Positions 40,700 through 48,665 of a DNA stretch of 64,000 nt are shown here, piece after piece (the first letter of the stretch is position 1; each line of letters starts with the position of its first letter). This stretch comes from Oscillospiraceae bacterium. GTDB lineage: Bacteria > Bacillota > Clostridia > Oscillospirales > CAG-272. Under the pieces are notes generated by a model that saw only the letters and a program-made list of their open reading frames with translations, was not told where the DNA came from and did no database searches. The stretch spans positions 167,293-231,292 of the forward strand of contig SVRP01000001.1 in NCBI GenBank assembly GCA_015064735.1. Direction: 5' to 3'. A program made the position numbers and the translations under genes.

Positions 40700-40940
40700 A
40701 GAAAATCGCAATCTCGGCCGTGTTTCATAGGTAGAGGGACAAAAAAGTCCGTCACCAATTGAATAGTCCCAGCCGAGAGTGATACAGGCGTTATGGATAG
40801 TGCTGCCAGGACATGAGCGCGCCCATAGCTGAAAGCGTACACAGTACCGCCTGACATACTTGGTCAAAAGGTGAGCAAAGGAAATGACTCGGTGTGGGGT
40901 GCTACGCTGTAATAGCGGACTTGCTATTTTTCATATATTT
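40700..40940 (+). other. Gene-free, GC-richer segment before the recombinase genes
   Basis: No convincing gene is seen; a 63-residue minus-strand frame (40676-40867) lacks a ribosome site. The segment is richer in G and C than its flanks and contains several short dyads. It has the look of a transfer-origin or structured-RNA region, or a remnant of another element, but nothing definite can be said. Confidence 0.3.
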
Positions 40941-40967
40941 ATTTCAAAAAACGAAGGGAGGAATGCT

Positions 40968-41129
40968 ATGGCAAAAGAAAAAGCTGAAAGAAATGATATG
41001 AAAAACGAAAATTGTACAAGTGTTTTTAAAAACGGAACTTTGACGAAGGAGGATTACACGAAGGTATGGATAGAATTGATTACAGTGTTAGAACGCAGAA
41101 AAAGTGTAAATTTTTCTCCAAATCAATGA
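40968..41129 (+). CDS. Small protein upstream of the recombinase
   Basis: 53 residues from the ATG at 40968, with GGGAGG ahead; a frame start at 40884 has none. MAKEKAERNDMKNE..., then TKEDYTKVWIELITVLERRKS. Short charged proteins in this place are candidate recombination directionality factors, which make serine integrases excise; size and position are the only support. The recombinase promoter overlaps its end. Confidence 0.6.
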   Translation: MAKEKAERNDMKNENCTSVFKNGTLTKEDYTKVWIELITVLERRKSVNFSPNQ

Positions 41130-41154
41130 CAAATAGCCGTTTTTATGGTAAAAT
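41126..41154 (+). promoter_or_regulatory. Promoter of the recombinase gene
   Basis: ATGACA (41126-41131), 17 bases, TAAAAT (41149-41154), a moderate sigma-A-type promoter. No sporulation sigma consensus is evident here, which is a caution against assuming mother-cell control. Confidence 0.55.
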
Positions 41155-41172
41155 AAAGGCAAGAAAACAGCT

Positions 41173-41200
41173 TGTTCTTATCGTGGAGGAGATAAGAACA
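41173..41200 (+). promoter_or_regulatory. Hairpin holding the recombinase ribosome site
   Basis: TGTTCTTATC (41173-41182) pairs perfectly with GATAAGAACA (41191-41200). The 8-base loop GTGGAGGA contains the Shine-Dalgarno sequence, and the A of the start ATG is in the stem. Opening or closing of this hairpin would tune translation of the recombinase. Confidence 0.75.
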
Positions 41201-42759
41201 TGAGAGAAAAAGTAGCAATCTATTGCAGACTGTCCGAGGAGGACAAAAACAAGCAGAACGCCACCGACGATTCGGGCAGCATTCAAAATCAGAAGGCGAT
41301 GCTCCGCGACTATGCCGATCGAATGGGCTGGGAGCTTTACGGCATTTACAGCGACGATGACTATGCGGGCTCGGACCGTAACCGTCCCGAGTTCAAGCGA
41401 TTACTTGCCGATGCTCAAGCGAGAAAATTTGATATTATCCTTTGCAAAACGCAATCCCGTTTTACCCGTGAACTTGAGCTTGTGGAACGGTACATACACG
41501 GTCTGTTTCCCATCTGGGGCATTCGATTTGTCAGCATCGTGGACAATGCCGACACCGCCAACAAGGGAAACAAAAAAAGTCGTCAGATCAACGGACTTGT
41601 CAACGAGTGGTATCTGGAGGATATGTCGGACAGCATCAAATCCGCGTTGGACAGCCGCCGCAAAAACGGCTTTCACATCGGCTCGTTTGCGCTTTACGGC
41701 TACAAGAAGGATCCCGACCTCAAGGGACATTTGATTATCGACGAGGAAGCCGCTGCCGTGGTGCGAGAAGTGTTTACGTTATTCTCGCAAGGCTACGGCA
41801 AGACGGCAATCGCTCGGATGCTCAACGACCGAGGGATACCCAACCCCACCGAGTACAAGCGGATGCAGGGACTTCGTTTCAGTCTGCCGCCAAGTAAGAA
41901 CAGCACGCTGTGGAAGTATTTCGCCATTTCGGATATGCTGGTAAACGAGACCTATATCGGCAATCTGGTGCAAGGCAAGTATGAGAGCATTTCCTATAAA
42001 ACGAGTATCAATCGCCCACGCCCCAAGGAGCAATGGTTCAGAGTGGAAGGTACGCACGAACCCATCATCGACCGCGCCCTGTGGGACAGAGTGCAGAAAA
42101 TGATCGCCGAGCGAGCAAAGCCATTCAAGGTTGGTACCATCGGACTATTTGCCAAGAAGGTGCGGTGCGCGTCCTGCGGATACGTGATGCGCTCGTCAAA
42201 ATCGGGCGGCAGACACTTTTTGCAATGCCCCAGCCGACACTACGCCAAGGGAGCTTGCGAGGGCGCGTTTATCTCGGTGGATAGGCTTGAAAGAATGGTC
42301 ATTGCGGAGCTTCGACGGCTCAATGCGGAATATCTTGATATGGACGAGTTGGAACGCAAGGTGCAATTTAACGCCGAACTCCTCACGCAAAAGCAAGAAA
42401 TCGAAGCCGAAATTGCGACCTATCAAGGCAAGATCAATCAATTTTCAAAAGGCGTACGTGACCTTTATCTTGACAAGGTGAAGGGCTTGATTTGTGAAGC
42501 GGATTTCATTGAGCTGTCAAAGGAATTCACCTCGCAAAAGGAGCGACTGGAAGCGCAGGTGATCGAATGTCAAAAACAAATTGCGGAGATAGACGTCAAA
42601 ATCGCCGTGGGTGACAACCGCCGTGAGCTGATCGAAAAATACGTCAAAGTAGAGCATCTGACACGGGAAATGGTGGAGATTTTGATTGACAAAATCATGG
42701 TCGGAAAGCGCATTCCGGGGACACGAAACGTGCCCATCGAAATTCATTGGAATTTCTGA
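41200..42759 (+). CDS. Large serine recombinase
   Basis: 519 residues. The N-terminal resolvase domain has YCRLSEED, the catalytic Ser in DSGSIQNQ, and SRFTRELELVERYI. The recombinase domain follows (GYKKDPDLKGHLIIDEEAAAVVREVFTLFSQGYGKTAIARMLNDRGIPNPT), then a zinc ribbon (CASCGY with CPSRHYAKGAC) and a coiled coil (about 380-470). The family includes TndX and the skin excisionase SpoIVCA. It ends 98 bases from the right end of the element and is oriented towards it, the usual place for an integrase next to its att site. Confidence 0.96.
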   Translation: MREKVAIYCRLSEEDKNKQNATDDSGSIQNQKAMLRDYADRMGWELYGIYSDDDYAGSDRNRPEFKRLLADAQARKFDIILCKTQSRFTRELELVERYIHGLFPIWGIRFVSIVDNADTANKGNKKSRQINGLVNEWYLEDMSDSIKSALDSRRKNGFHIGSFALYGYKKDPDLKGHLIIDEEAAAVVREVFTLFSQGYGKTAIARMLNDRGIPNPTEYKRMQGLRFSLPPSKNSTLWKYFAISDMLVNETYIGNLVQGKYESISYKTSINRPRPKEQWFRVEGTHEPIIDRALWDRVQKMIAERAKPFKVGTIGLFAKKVRCASCGYVMRSSKSGGRHFLQCPSRHYAKGACEGAFISVDRLERMVIAELRRLNAEYLDMDELERKVQFNAELLTQKQEIEAEIATYQGKINQFSKGVRDLYLDKVKGLICEADFIELSKEFTSQKERLEAQVIECQKQIAEIDVKIAVGDNRRELIEKYVKVEHLTREMVEILIDKIMVGKRIPGTRNVPIEIHWNF

Positions 42760-42855
42760 AAAATCGTCAACTTCAAAAGTGCCGCAAACCCTTATAAATC
42801 AAGCGTTTTTACCGTTTTTATAAGGAGTAAAAACGTTGCGAATACGTGATAGTAA

Positions 42856-42859
42856 CAGA
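42856..42859 (+). other. Right attachment core (attR)
   Basis: CAGA as at 22466-22469. On the left lies element DNA (GTGATAGTAA), on the right the cotJC codons GAG CAA AAG GCG. Confidence 0.75.
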
Positions 42860-43061
42860 GCAAAAGGCGCGCACGACCTACGACAATATTCTCCGCCTCG
42901 TCGACGACCCCGACGTACGCGACCCCATAAAGTTCCTGCGTGAGAGAGAAATCGTTCACTATCAGCGCTTCGGCGATGCTCTCCGCATAACTCAGGATAA
43001 TCTTGATTCAAAGAACTTCTACGCAATAAATCCTTCTTTTGATAAGAAAAGGGTTAAATAA
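42858..43061 (+). pseudogene. cotJC: cotJC, 3' part (last 67 codons)
   Basis: EQKARTTYDNILRLVDDP, then DPIKFLREREIVHYQRFGDAL, the C-terminal Glu and ExxxH metal ligands of CotJC, and the ending KNFYAINPSFDKK. It has no ribosome site of its own (an upstream GTG at 42846 is in element DNA), so it is unlikely to be translated unless the element is removed. Its sequence is free of stops and keeps all ligands, which argues that the gene is still under selection. Confidence 0.92.
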
Positions 43062-43100
43062 CAAAAGAACACGAGTCCGCAAAGGACTCGTGTTCTTTTG
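43062..43100. terminator. Terminator of the cotJ operon and of ppa
   Basis: A perfect 17-bp stem (CAAAAGAACACGAGTCC) with a 5-base loop and flanking T-run, starting right at the cotJC stop. It lies between convergent genes and can work both ways. Confidence 0.9.
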
Positions 43101-43107
43101 TTAAAAA

Positions 43108-43638
43108 TCAGTTTCTAAAAGTAGCTTTATAGTTACTTATACATTCCTCAATTATTTTTTTGGCTTCATCGGGACCGAAAAGCTCTTTTACGGCGGTCTG
43201 CTTATTTTCAAGCTGCTTATAAACCGTAAAGAAGTGCATCATTTCATCAAAAATGTGCGCAGGTAGGTCATCTATGGATTTGTAGGAATTGTAGCTGGGA
43301 TCCGATACGGGAACAGCTATTATCTTGTCGTCAAGGGCGTCATCGTCAATCATTCGCATAACTCCGATTGGGTAAACCTGAACGAGAGTCATAGGATAAA
43401 GCTCGTGATTGCAGAGAACAAGAACGTCGAGAGGGTCCTTGTCGTCTGCGTATGTCAGAGGAATAAAGCCGTAGTTTGCGGGGTAGTGTGTAGAGGTATA
43501 AAGTATACGGTCAAGGCGAAGCATTCCCGTGTATTTATCCATTTCGTATTTACAGCTGCTTCCCTTGGGAATTTCAATTACCGCGCAGAAATTTTCAGCG
43601 GAAATAACGTCGGGGTTTATGTCGTGCCAAATATTCAT
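43108..43638 (-). CDS. ppa: Inorganic pyrophosphatase, family I
   Basis: 176 residues. FCAVIEIPKGSSCKYEMDKYTGMLRLDRIL...YPANYGFIPLTYADDKDPLDVLVL carries the metal-binding Asp residues of soluble family I pyrophosphatases (signature D-D-K-D-P-L-D-V-L). It hydrolyses pyrophosphate from biosynthetic reactions. Last gene of a five-gene core operon, 17 bases after obg. Confidence 0.96.
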   Translation of the reverse strand: MNIWHDINPDVISAENFCAVIEIPKGSSCKYEMDKYTGMLRLDRILYTSTHYPANYGFIPLTYADDKDPLDVLVLCNHELYPMTLVQVYPIGVMRMIDDDALDDKIIAVPVSDPSYNSYKSIDDLPAHIFDEMMHFFTVYKQLENKQTAVKELFGPDEAKKIIEECISNYKATFRN

Positions 43639-43655
43639 AATAATACCGTCCTTCT

Positions 43656-44936
43656 TTATTTTATATAATCAAACTCAAAATCGTAAATAGATACCGTCTT
43701 TCCGTCGGTACAGCCGTGAGACTCAAGAAGCTCAAAAACTCCGCTGTTTTTCAATACCTTCTGGAAGTAGTTCAATGATTCGTAATCGTCGAAGTTTATC
43801 TGTCCCATAAGATTGAAGAGCCATTCGCCCTCAACGTAGAAGGTGTCATTCTCCCGTCTTACGGTGGTCTCCTTTGAAGCACCTACGAAACTGTCCTCAG
43901 GAGCATATTCGGCCTCGTATACAAGCATAGGGGGAAGCTCACGGAGCATATTCGCTGCCATAGATATCATGTCGCCAAGACCTTCACCCGTAACCGCTGA
44001 AATATATACAAGCTCCCAGCCACTGTCCTTGACAAATTCCTCAAATTCTTCAATATCAACGCGCTCGCGGTCGAGCATATCAATTTTATTTGCCACGATT
44101 ATCTGGGGTCTTGAAGCAAGAGCCTCGCTGTATCTTCTGAGCTCATAATTGATGTTTTTGATATCGTCGATAGGGTCTCTGTATTCGGTGCAGGAAATGT
44201 CTACTACGTGGAGCAGAAGTCTGCATCGGTCCACGTGGCGGAGAAATGCATGTCCAAGACCTGCGCCGTCAGCCGCTCCCTCAATGAGTCCGGGAATATC
44301 AGCCGCCACAAATCCGCTCTCACCGCCCGTGGAGACTACTCCGAGATTAGGAGAAAGAGTGGTAAAGTGATAGTCTGCGATCTTCGGCTTTGCCGCGCTT
44401 ATTTTTGCGAGAATAGAGGATTTTCCAACGCTGGGATATCCGATAAGACCTACGTCGGCAAGCATTTTGAGCTCAAGTGTAAGCTCTTTTTCCTCTCCCT
44501 TGGTGCCGTTTTTGGCGAACATGGGAACCTGACGGGTAGGTGTCGCAAAATGTCTGTTGCCCCAGCCCCCTCTGCCGCCTTTACAGCAGATATAGTCAGC
44601 GCCATCGTTTTCGGTCATATCGTGAATTACCTTGCCGCTTTCGGCATCGCGGATGATAGTTCCGGGAGGAACCATTATAACAAGATCGTCGGCAGTTCCG
44701 CCGTGTATCTTTCCGCCCTTGCCGTTACCGCCGTTTCCGGCAATAAATTTGTGTCTGTAACGGAAAGCAAGGAGCGTATTTGTGCCCTCGTCAACACGGA
44801 AAACTATATTTCCGCCGTGTCCGCCGTCTCCGCCGTCGGGACCGCCGTGGGAAACGTATTTTTCACGGTGAAAGGCAACAGCTCCGTTACCGCCGTCTCC
44901 CGCTTTAACGTAAATTTTTACATTATCTACAAGCAT
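43656..44936 (-). CDS. obg: GTPase Obg
   Basis: 426 residues. The Gly-rich Obg fold (residues 1-158, VDNVKIYVKAGDGGNGAVAFHREKYV) is followed by a G domain with GYPSVGKSS, DIPGLIEGA and NKID, and a C-terminal OCT domain (from about 345). Obg acts in 50S ribosome assembly and in stress and sporulation control. Normal length. Confidence 0.97.
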   Translation of the reverse strand: MLVDNVKIYVKAGDGGNGAVAFHREKYVSHGGPDGGDGGHGGNIVFRVDEGTNTLLAFRYRHKFIAGNGGNGKGGKIHGGTADDLVIMVPPGTIIRDAESGKVIHDMTENDGADYICCKGGRGGWGNRHFATPTRQVPMFAKNGTKGEEKELTLELKMLADVGLIGYPSVGKSSILAKISAAKPKIADYHFTTLSPNLGVVSTGGESGFVAADIPGLIEGAADGAGLGHAFLRHVDRCRLLLHVVDISCTEYRDPIDDIKNINYELRRYSEALASRPQIIVANKIDMLDRERVDIEEFEEFVKDSGWELVYISAVTGEGLGDMISMAANMLRELPPMLVYEAEYAPEDSFVGASKETTVRRENDTFYVEGEWLFNLMGQINFDDYESLNYFQKVLKNSGVFELLESHGCTDGKTVSIYDFEFDYIK

Positions 44937-44939
44937 TTT

Positions 44940-45629
44940 TTACCTCAATAAGCCGTAATCGGCAAGGATATTTTTCCATTCTTTAAAATCGTGATATATT
45001 CCGTTGATATCGGTCTCCTCTGTAAGAGGTGAGGGAAATTTCGACTCATATACAACGGTAACAGCCCCTGCGCCTGCGGCATTTGCCGCACGTATACCGC
45101 TTGTGCCGTCCTCAAAAACAAGACATTCCGACGGATCGAGTCCGATTTTCCTTGCCGCGATCTGATAAATATCGGGATATGGCTTGCCTTTGAATTTTCC
45201 GTTGGTGTATACCATGTTGTCCTCGCTGAACCAACGGTCAATACCAAGGTGCTTGATATAGAATTTTACATTTTCAAGGTCTGAACCTGTGGCAAGACAG
45301 AAGGGAATACCGTTTTCTTTAATATAATCGAGAAGCTCTGTAGCTCCGTCAACGAGACGGAGATCGTCGGGGCATTCAAGGCATAGGTCGCGGTAGGCAT
45401 TTTCTTTCATGTCGATGAATTTGACGATTTCTTCCCGTGAAGCATTAGAATCGAAATTTTCCAGATATATGGTTTCGTTGTTGCGTCCGAAAAACTTTTG
45501 TATCATGAACTCGTCGGTGGGTATGGGCTTTCCATAACTTCTGTATATACGGCGGAATGCTTCCATGTGCAGATAACTGTCAAAGAAGAGAGTTCCGTTA
45601 AAATCAAAAAGTATACCTTTTAAGTTCAT
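44940..45629 (-). CDS. HAD-superfamily phosphatase/phosphoglucomutase-like
   Basis: 229 residues. DFNGTLF (nucleophile Asp and acid/base position, here N in place of the usual second D or M) opens the domain, CLATGSDLENV is motif II, and KPYPDIYQIAARKIGLDPSECLVFEDGTSGIRAANAAGA are motifs III and IV, typical of the beta-phosphoglucomutase branch. The usual DFDGT-type motif reads DFNGT, but the second catalytic Asp may be absent, so mutase activity is doubtful. It overlaps der by 4 bases. Confidence 0.88.
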   Translation of the reverse strand: MNLKGILFDFNGTLFFDSYLHMEAFRRIYRSYGKPIPTDEFMIQKFFGRNNETIYLENFDSNASREEIVKFIDMKENAYRDLCLECPDDLRLVDGATELLDYIKENGIPFCLATGSDLENVKFYIKHLGIDRWFSEDNMVYTNGKFKGKPYPDIYQIAARKIGLDPSECLVFEDGTSGIRAANAAGAGAVTVVYESKFPSPLTEETDINGIYHDFKEWKNILADYGLLR

Positions 45630-46957
45630 TTCTTGTCTTCACCCTTTTCGCGAATGATGATCTTTATAGGCGTACCGTTAAATCCAAAGGTATTACGCAG
45701 ACAGTTTTCAATATATCTCTGATAGGAGAAGTGGAAAAGCTCCGCATCGTTGCAGAAAATAACGAAGGTAGGGGGAGCAACCGAAATCTGTGTCATATAG
45801 TATATCTTAAGACGCTTACCCTTATCTGAGGGGGGCTGCGCTCTCATGGTAGCATCAGCAAGAACGTCGTTGAGCATACCCGTAGCGATTCTGGTGTTAG
45901 CCTGATTATGAACGTACTTTATGTGGTCGTAAAGAGTGTGAAGCCTCTGACCCGTCATAGCCGAAACGTAGACTATGGGGGCGTAAGGCATATACGCAAG
46001 AGCGGTGCGTATGCGCTCGTTGAAATGATTTACGGTGTTGTTGTCCTTTTCTACCGCATCCCATTTGTTAACGACAATAATGGAAGCCTTTCCCGCCTCG
46101 TGGGCAATACCTGCGATCTTTTCGTCCTGCTCGGTAATTCCCGTGCTGCCGTCTATCATTATAAGGCAGACGTCAGCGCGTTCAACAGCCATGTGAGCGC
46201 GCAGAACGCTGTATTTTTCTATTTTGTCGTTTATTTTCGACTGACGGCGGATTCCCGCAGTATCAATAAAGGTAAAGGCGCCATGCTCGTTTTCGATTCT
46301 CGTGTCCACAGCATCACGGGTGGTTCCCGCAATGTTTGATACGATAAGTCTGTTTTGACCGAGCATCTTGTTTATAATAGACGACTTACCCGCATTAGGC
46401 TTTCCGATAACCGCAACCTTAATGGAGTCGTCCTCGTCCTCGCTTCCGTCGTACTCGGGAAGAGCTTCAAGGACCGCGTCGAGAAGATCTCCGGTGCCGC
46501 TTCCGTGGACCGAGGAAACAGCGATAGGCTCGCAGTCAAAGCCGAGCTCATAGAATTCGTAAAATTCCATGGGAGGACCGCCTACGCTGTCGCACTTGTT
46601 GATGCATGGAATAATAGGCTTTCCGCTTTTCTTGAGCATGATTCCTATATCTCTGTCATCAGCGGTAAGACCCGTGCGAACGTCGCACATAAATATTATA
46701 AGGTCAGCGCTTTCAATGGCGATCTCTGCCTGAAAACGCATTTGCTTAAGAATTATATCGTCTGTTTTGGGCTCAATTCCGCCTGTGTCGATTATAATGA
46801 GATTTTTTCCGCACCATTCGGTCTCACCGTAAATGCGGTCTCTGGTAACGCCGGGGGTGTCCTCTACTATTGAACGGCGCTCACCGATAAGCTTATTGAA
46901 AAGTGTGCTTTTGCCGACGTTTGGACGACCGACGATAGCAACAACAGGTTTTGACAT
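45626..46957 (-). CDS. der: GTPase Der (EngA)
   Basis: 443 residues with two tandem G domains: GRPNVGKS, DTGG, NKCD; then GKPNAGKS, DTAG and NKWD. A C-terminal KH-like domain (from about 355) ends in GTPIKIIIREK. Der is needed for maturation of the 50S ribosomal subunit. DUF512 gene followed by der is a common clostridial order. Confidence 0.97.
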   Translation of the reverse strand: MSKPVVAIVGRPNVGKSTLFNKLIGERRSIVEDTPGVTRDRIYGETEWCGKNLIIIDTGGIEPKTDDIILKQMRFQAEIAIESADLIIFMCDVRTGLTADDRDIGIMLKKSGKPIIPCINKCDSVGGPPMEFYEFYELGFDCEPIAVSSVHGSGTGDLLDAVLEALPEYDGSEDEDDSIKVAVIGKPNAGKSSIINKMLGQNRLIVSNIAGTTRDAVDTRIENEHGAFTFIDTAGIRRQSKINDKIEKYSVLRAHMAVERADVCLIMIDGSTGITEQDEKIAGIAHEAGKASIIVVNKWDAVEKDNNTVNHFNERIRTALAYMPYAPIVYVSAMTGQRLHTLYDHIKYVHNQANTRIATGMLNDVLADATMRAQPPSDKGKRLKIYYMTQISVAPPTFVIFCNDAELFHFSYQRYIENCLRNTFGFNGTPIKIIIREKGEDKK

Positions 46958-46984
46958 TTTTTGTTTTCCTCTCTTTACTGTGAG

Positions 46985-48295
46985 TTAAATACCTAAAATT
47001 CCTTTGATAAAGACCGTGGGGTCGCTGCCCTGTGGGCAGACCGTAACGCCCAGAGCGTTTGAAAGCTCCTCGGGGGTCATATCGTCAAGGAATACGTCTC
47101 CCTCGGCGCGCAAGCAAACGTCGGGAAAAAGCAGACAGTCTCCAAGGTCTTTACCTTCAAGCTGTTCGCAAATATCCTTTCCCGTGAGAAGTCCCGAAAC
47201 GGTTATCTGTTCTCCGAAAAAATTGTTTTTTATGGGGAATACGGTTATCTTCAGTCCGCTTACACGCTCGCAGAGCTTGTCGCAAAGGCTCTTTATATGG
47301 TCATATGCGGCATATCCCGTAACAATTGACACGCTTCTCGGAGCCGAAAAATCCTTCAAGTATTCGTCAAGATTTTCAAGCTCGTATTCAAATCCGGTAC
47401 GCATATCGGTTATCATTCCCACACCGTTCTGTATCTGCGCGTAGCTTTCGTAAAAGCTGTCGTCGGGCAGAGGCAGACCTGCTTTGATATAAAGCTCGTC
47501 GGCAGGGTAGAATAGCCTTGTTTTGTGCTTTACAAGGCACATTTCTCCAAAATCGTTTACCTGCTTTATAACAGCGGCACACTCGCTTGGAGTATACGCT
47601 TCAAGCTCATAAAGTCCGTCTCTGAATTTGGTAAGCCCCGCGGGAACCACGGAAACGCTTTCAAGAGCCGGGGCAAGCTTTTCAAGGTCGCACATGGTAC
47701 GGTCAAGCTCTGCGCCGTCGTTAAGACCCTTGCAAAGAACTATCTGCGCGCAGAGTGTTATACCCGCGTCGGCAAGTCGCTTCATATAGGAAAGGACCTC
47801 GCCCGCGCGCTTATTTTTCATCATTTTTACTCGAAGCTCGGGATTGGTGGTATGAACCGAAATATTTACGGGTGAAATATGCATCTCGATTATTCGGTCG
47901 ATATCCTTGTCATGCAGATTGGTAAGAGTAATATAATTTCCGTGGAGAAATGAAAGCCTCGAGTCGTCGTCCTTGAAATAAAGGGAGCTTCTCATACCCT
48001 TTGGGAGCTGATCGATGAAGCAGAAAACACACTTGTTCTCGCAGGAATGCTTTTTGTCCATAAGTGGAGTTTCAAAGTCAAGTCCGATGTCGTCGTATTC
48101 CTGCTTTTTTATTGAGAATTGCAATTCCTTTTCGCCACGCAATACCGTGATTGAAATATTTTTTTCGGCGAGATAAAAGCGGTAATCGAGAACGTCGTTT
48201 ATTTCACGACCGTTTATGGACACAAGAATATCATCTGACTTTATTCCGACTTTGTGGGCTCTGCTTTTTTTAGCTACGTCTGTTATTTTTACCAC
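46985..48295 (-). CDS. PDZ-radical SAM-DUF512 protein
   Basis: 436 residues. An N-terminal PDZ-like domain (AHKVGIKSDDILVSINGREINDVLDYRFYL) is followed by CENKCVFCFIDQLP, a CxxxCxxC iron-sulphur signature, then a TIM-barrel-like part (NISVHTTNPELR...) and DUF512 (from about 240, FYPADELYIKAGLPLPDDSFYESYAQIQNGVGM). The family is conserved next to der in Clostridia; its reaction is unknown. First gene of the der-obg-ppa operon. Confidence 0.93.
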   Translation of the reverse strand: MVKITDVAKKSRAHKVGIKSDDILVSINGREINDVLDYRFYLAEKNISITVLRGEKELQFSIKKQEYDDIGLDFETPLMDKKHSCENKCVFCFIDQLPKGMRSSLYFKDDDSRLSFLHGNYITLTNLHDKDIDRIIEMHISPVNISVHTTNPELRVKMMKNKRAGEVLSYMKRLADAGITLCAQIVLCKGLNDGAELDRTMCDLEKLAPALESVSVVPAGLTKFRDGLYELEAYTPSECAAVIKQVNDFGEMCLVKHKTRLFYPADELYIKAGLPLPDDSFYESYAQIQNGVGMITDMRTGFEYELENLDEYLKDFSAPRSVSIVTGYAAYDHIKSLCDKLCERVSGLKITVFPIKNNFFGEQITVSGLLTGKDICEQLEGKDLGDCLLFPDVCLRAEGDVFLDDMTPEELSNALGVTVCPQGSDPTVFIKGILGI

Positions 48296-48440
48296 TTTAA
48301 TCTCCTTTCCTCGTAAAAATCACGAATAAACATAAATATTCATTATATTATAACATTTCAGAGCGCAAATGTCAATAACAAATGGGGGAATATTGTATCA
48401 GTTTAATAAGCGAAGCCGCAAAATACTTTTTAATAAAATA

Positions 48441-48469
48441 TTTACAAAGTTTATTTTTTGTGGTATACT
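48441..48469 (+). promoter_or_regulatory. Promoter of the structured leader
   Basis: TTTACA (48441-48446), 17 bases, TATACT (48464-48469). Transcription would start about 48476, exactly at the first base of the leader's outer helix. Confidence 0.7.
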
Positions 48470-48475
48470 AAAGGA

Positions 48476-48646
48476 GCCAAACAAAATCAAATAATAACCG
48501 TATTAAAAGGCACGCTCATTTTTATTTTTGGTAAAAATGTGTATGCTCTTCTTTTGCGTGCTTTGATACGGTAAAAGATTTTGTTTGGCGACAATTGGAG
48601 CTACATGTTTTTCGGTGCGTATAGCTTCGGTTGTACGCACTTTTTT
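48476..48646 (+). ncRNA. Structured leader RNA with terminator ahead of the SHOCT gene
   Basis: Four nested helices fold one arm: 48476-48488 with 48577-48589 (13 bp, GCCAAACAAAATC), 48498-48503 with 48566-48571 (CCGTAT), 48507-48515 with 48556-48564 (AAGGCACGC) and 48517-48524 with 48532-48539 (CATTTTTA). A terminator-like hairpin follows (GTGCGTA 48615-48621 with TACGCAC 48634-48640, then TTTTTT), and the gene's AGGAGG comes 11 bases after that. The layout is that of a riboswitch or other terminator-controlled leader. It matches no class I can name. The rest of the 48296-48665 gap is AT-rich and empty. Confidence 0.65.
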
Positions 48647-48665
48647 AATTTTAGGAGGACAAATA

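Larger units (their letters stand above)
22468..42857. mobile_element. 20.4-kb integrative element inside cotJC with serine recombinase
   Basis: Both boundaries are set by the split of cotJC. The two junctions share CAGA (22466-22469 and 42856-42859), and crossover anywhere in it gives the same in-frame product. The large serine recombinase gene ends 98 bases from the right junction. Cargo includes a manganese catalase, a type I restriction-modification operon with extra genes, an AAA/DUF4143 ATPase, two flavin/Rieske redox proteins and unknown genes. No clear conjugation module is seen, so it may be mobilisable or non-mobile. Its place in a sporulation gene recalls skin-like elements that are excised in the mother cell. 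Confidence 0.93.

Noticed and set aside
40676..40867. 63-residue minus-strand frame
   Set aside because: No ribosome site, overlaps the terminator of the preceding gene, and no recognisable domain.
22481..42863. Alternative crossover at the shared AGAGCAA (about 22484-22490 and 42857-42863)
   Set aside because: It is also in frame but would insert six residues (DAAILQ) into a conserved helix; the CAGA joint gives the family pattern exactly. It cannot be excluded without circle or empty-site sequence.
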